Below, piece after piece: positions 14,694-14,875 of a stretch of DNA of 14,875 nucleotides (positions are counted from its first letter, which is position 1; the number at the start of each line of letters is the position of its first letter). Source of the stretch: Flavobacterium sp. (GTDB lineage: Bacteria; Bacteroidota; Bacteroidia; Flavobacteriales; Flavobacteriaceae). The notes beneath the pieces were generated by a model. The model did not search any database and had not been told where the DNA came from. It was given only the letters and a program-made list of their open reading frames with translations. The position numbers were made by a program, and so were the translations under genes. The stretch spans positions 1-14,875 of the forward strand of contig JALRGZ010000171.1 of NCBI GenBank assembly GCA_023253295.1, given 5' to 3'.

Positions 14694-14875
14694 TTTCGCC
14701 AAAAGTATTTTAGCATTGGTACTGTTCCTGTGATAACTGAAAATAGTTTAGGTACTGGCATTATAAACAGTAACTTAAATTCTTTGGGAGTTCTAAATGA
14801 GCTTACTGTAAATGGAAATGTTCAATTTGACGACTTTCTATTTTGGGAGGCAAGTGCAAATAGGCTCGGTTTAGG
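14694..14875 (+). pseudogene. Fragment of a phage tail-fibre-like structural protein, cut by the window end
   Basis: Reading from 14694, just after an in-frame TAG (14691-14693), the frame stays open for 60 codons to the end of the window. The product contains VITENSLGTGIINSNLN, then LGVLNELTVNGNVQFDD, then FLFWEASANRLGLG. The succession of SLGTGI, SLGVLxxLTVNGN and LFWxxxxNRLGLG is a pattern I recall from the repeats of phage tail-fibre and other tail structural proteins. There is no ATG; the only candidate start is a GTG at 14730. The segment looks like the interior of a longer protein joined to the susC upstream region. It could be a recombination remnant, a divergent gene with an unusual start, or an assembly join. 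The family call is from memory of motif style only. Confidence 0.5.
14700..14707 (-). promoter_or_regulatory. Consensus -7 box upstream of susC
   Basis: The minus strand reads TACTTTTG, a full match to the Bacteroidota -7 consensus TAnnTTTG, 22 bases before the susC start codon. No TTTG or TTG is present at the -33 distance (17-21 bases upstream), where the sequence is CAC/AGG-like and already part of a tail-fibre-like reading frame. Promoter strength is therefore uncertain. Confidence 0.5.

Overview
The window looks like chromosomal DNA of a Flavobacterium-like member of the Bacteroidota. The reasons are strongly AT-rich DNA, a SusC/SusD pair, signal peptides cleaved just before Gln, weak ribosome binding sites and a flavobacterial -7 box (TAnnTTTG). 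I saw no tRNA, rRNA, CRISPR array or insertion sequence. No gene-free gap exceeds about 250 bases.

Positions 1-4741, plus strand: a nitrate/nitrite-type ABC importer. The window opens in the last codons of a probable outer-membrane barrel protein. It is followed by an NrtA/CmpA-family lipoprotein, an NrtB-type permease and two separate ATPases. A long hairpin lies between the nrtA-like and nrtB-like genes, a five-unit heptamer repeat lies before the first ATPase gene, and a clear intrinsic terminator closes the unit. The two ATPases are not equivalent. One has Asn at the H-loop switch and the other has LSQGM as its signature, so one composite ATP site should be degenerate.

Positions 4859-6437, plus strand: three small genes without clear function. 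They are a 116-residue protein predicted to be beta-rich, a secreted protein with a D-x-D-x-D-G calcium-loop motif, and a 134-residue cytosolic-looking protein only 4 bases behind it. A bidirectional terminator separates them from the convergent genes that follow.

Positions 14677 down to 6454, minus strand: SusC-like TonB-dependent transporter, SusD-like lipoprotein, a fusion of a GDPD/PI-PLC-like domain with a complete alkaline phosphatase domain, and a secreted calcineurin-like phosphoesterase. The last gene starts one base after the stop of the fusion. Together these look like an uptake-and-dephosphorylation locus for a phosphodiester-containing substrate rather than a classical glycan locus, since no glycoside hydrolase is present. 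A strong terminator between susD and the fusion gene suggests that the enzymes are controlled separately or made at a lower level.

Positions 14694-14875: an open plus-strand segment without an ATG that reads like the inner repeat of a phage tail-fibre protein. It abuts the susC promoter region. It is either a recombination scar or an assembly join.
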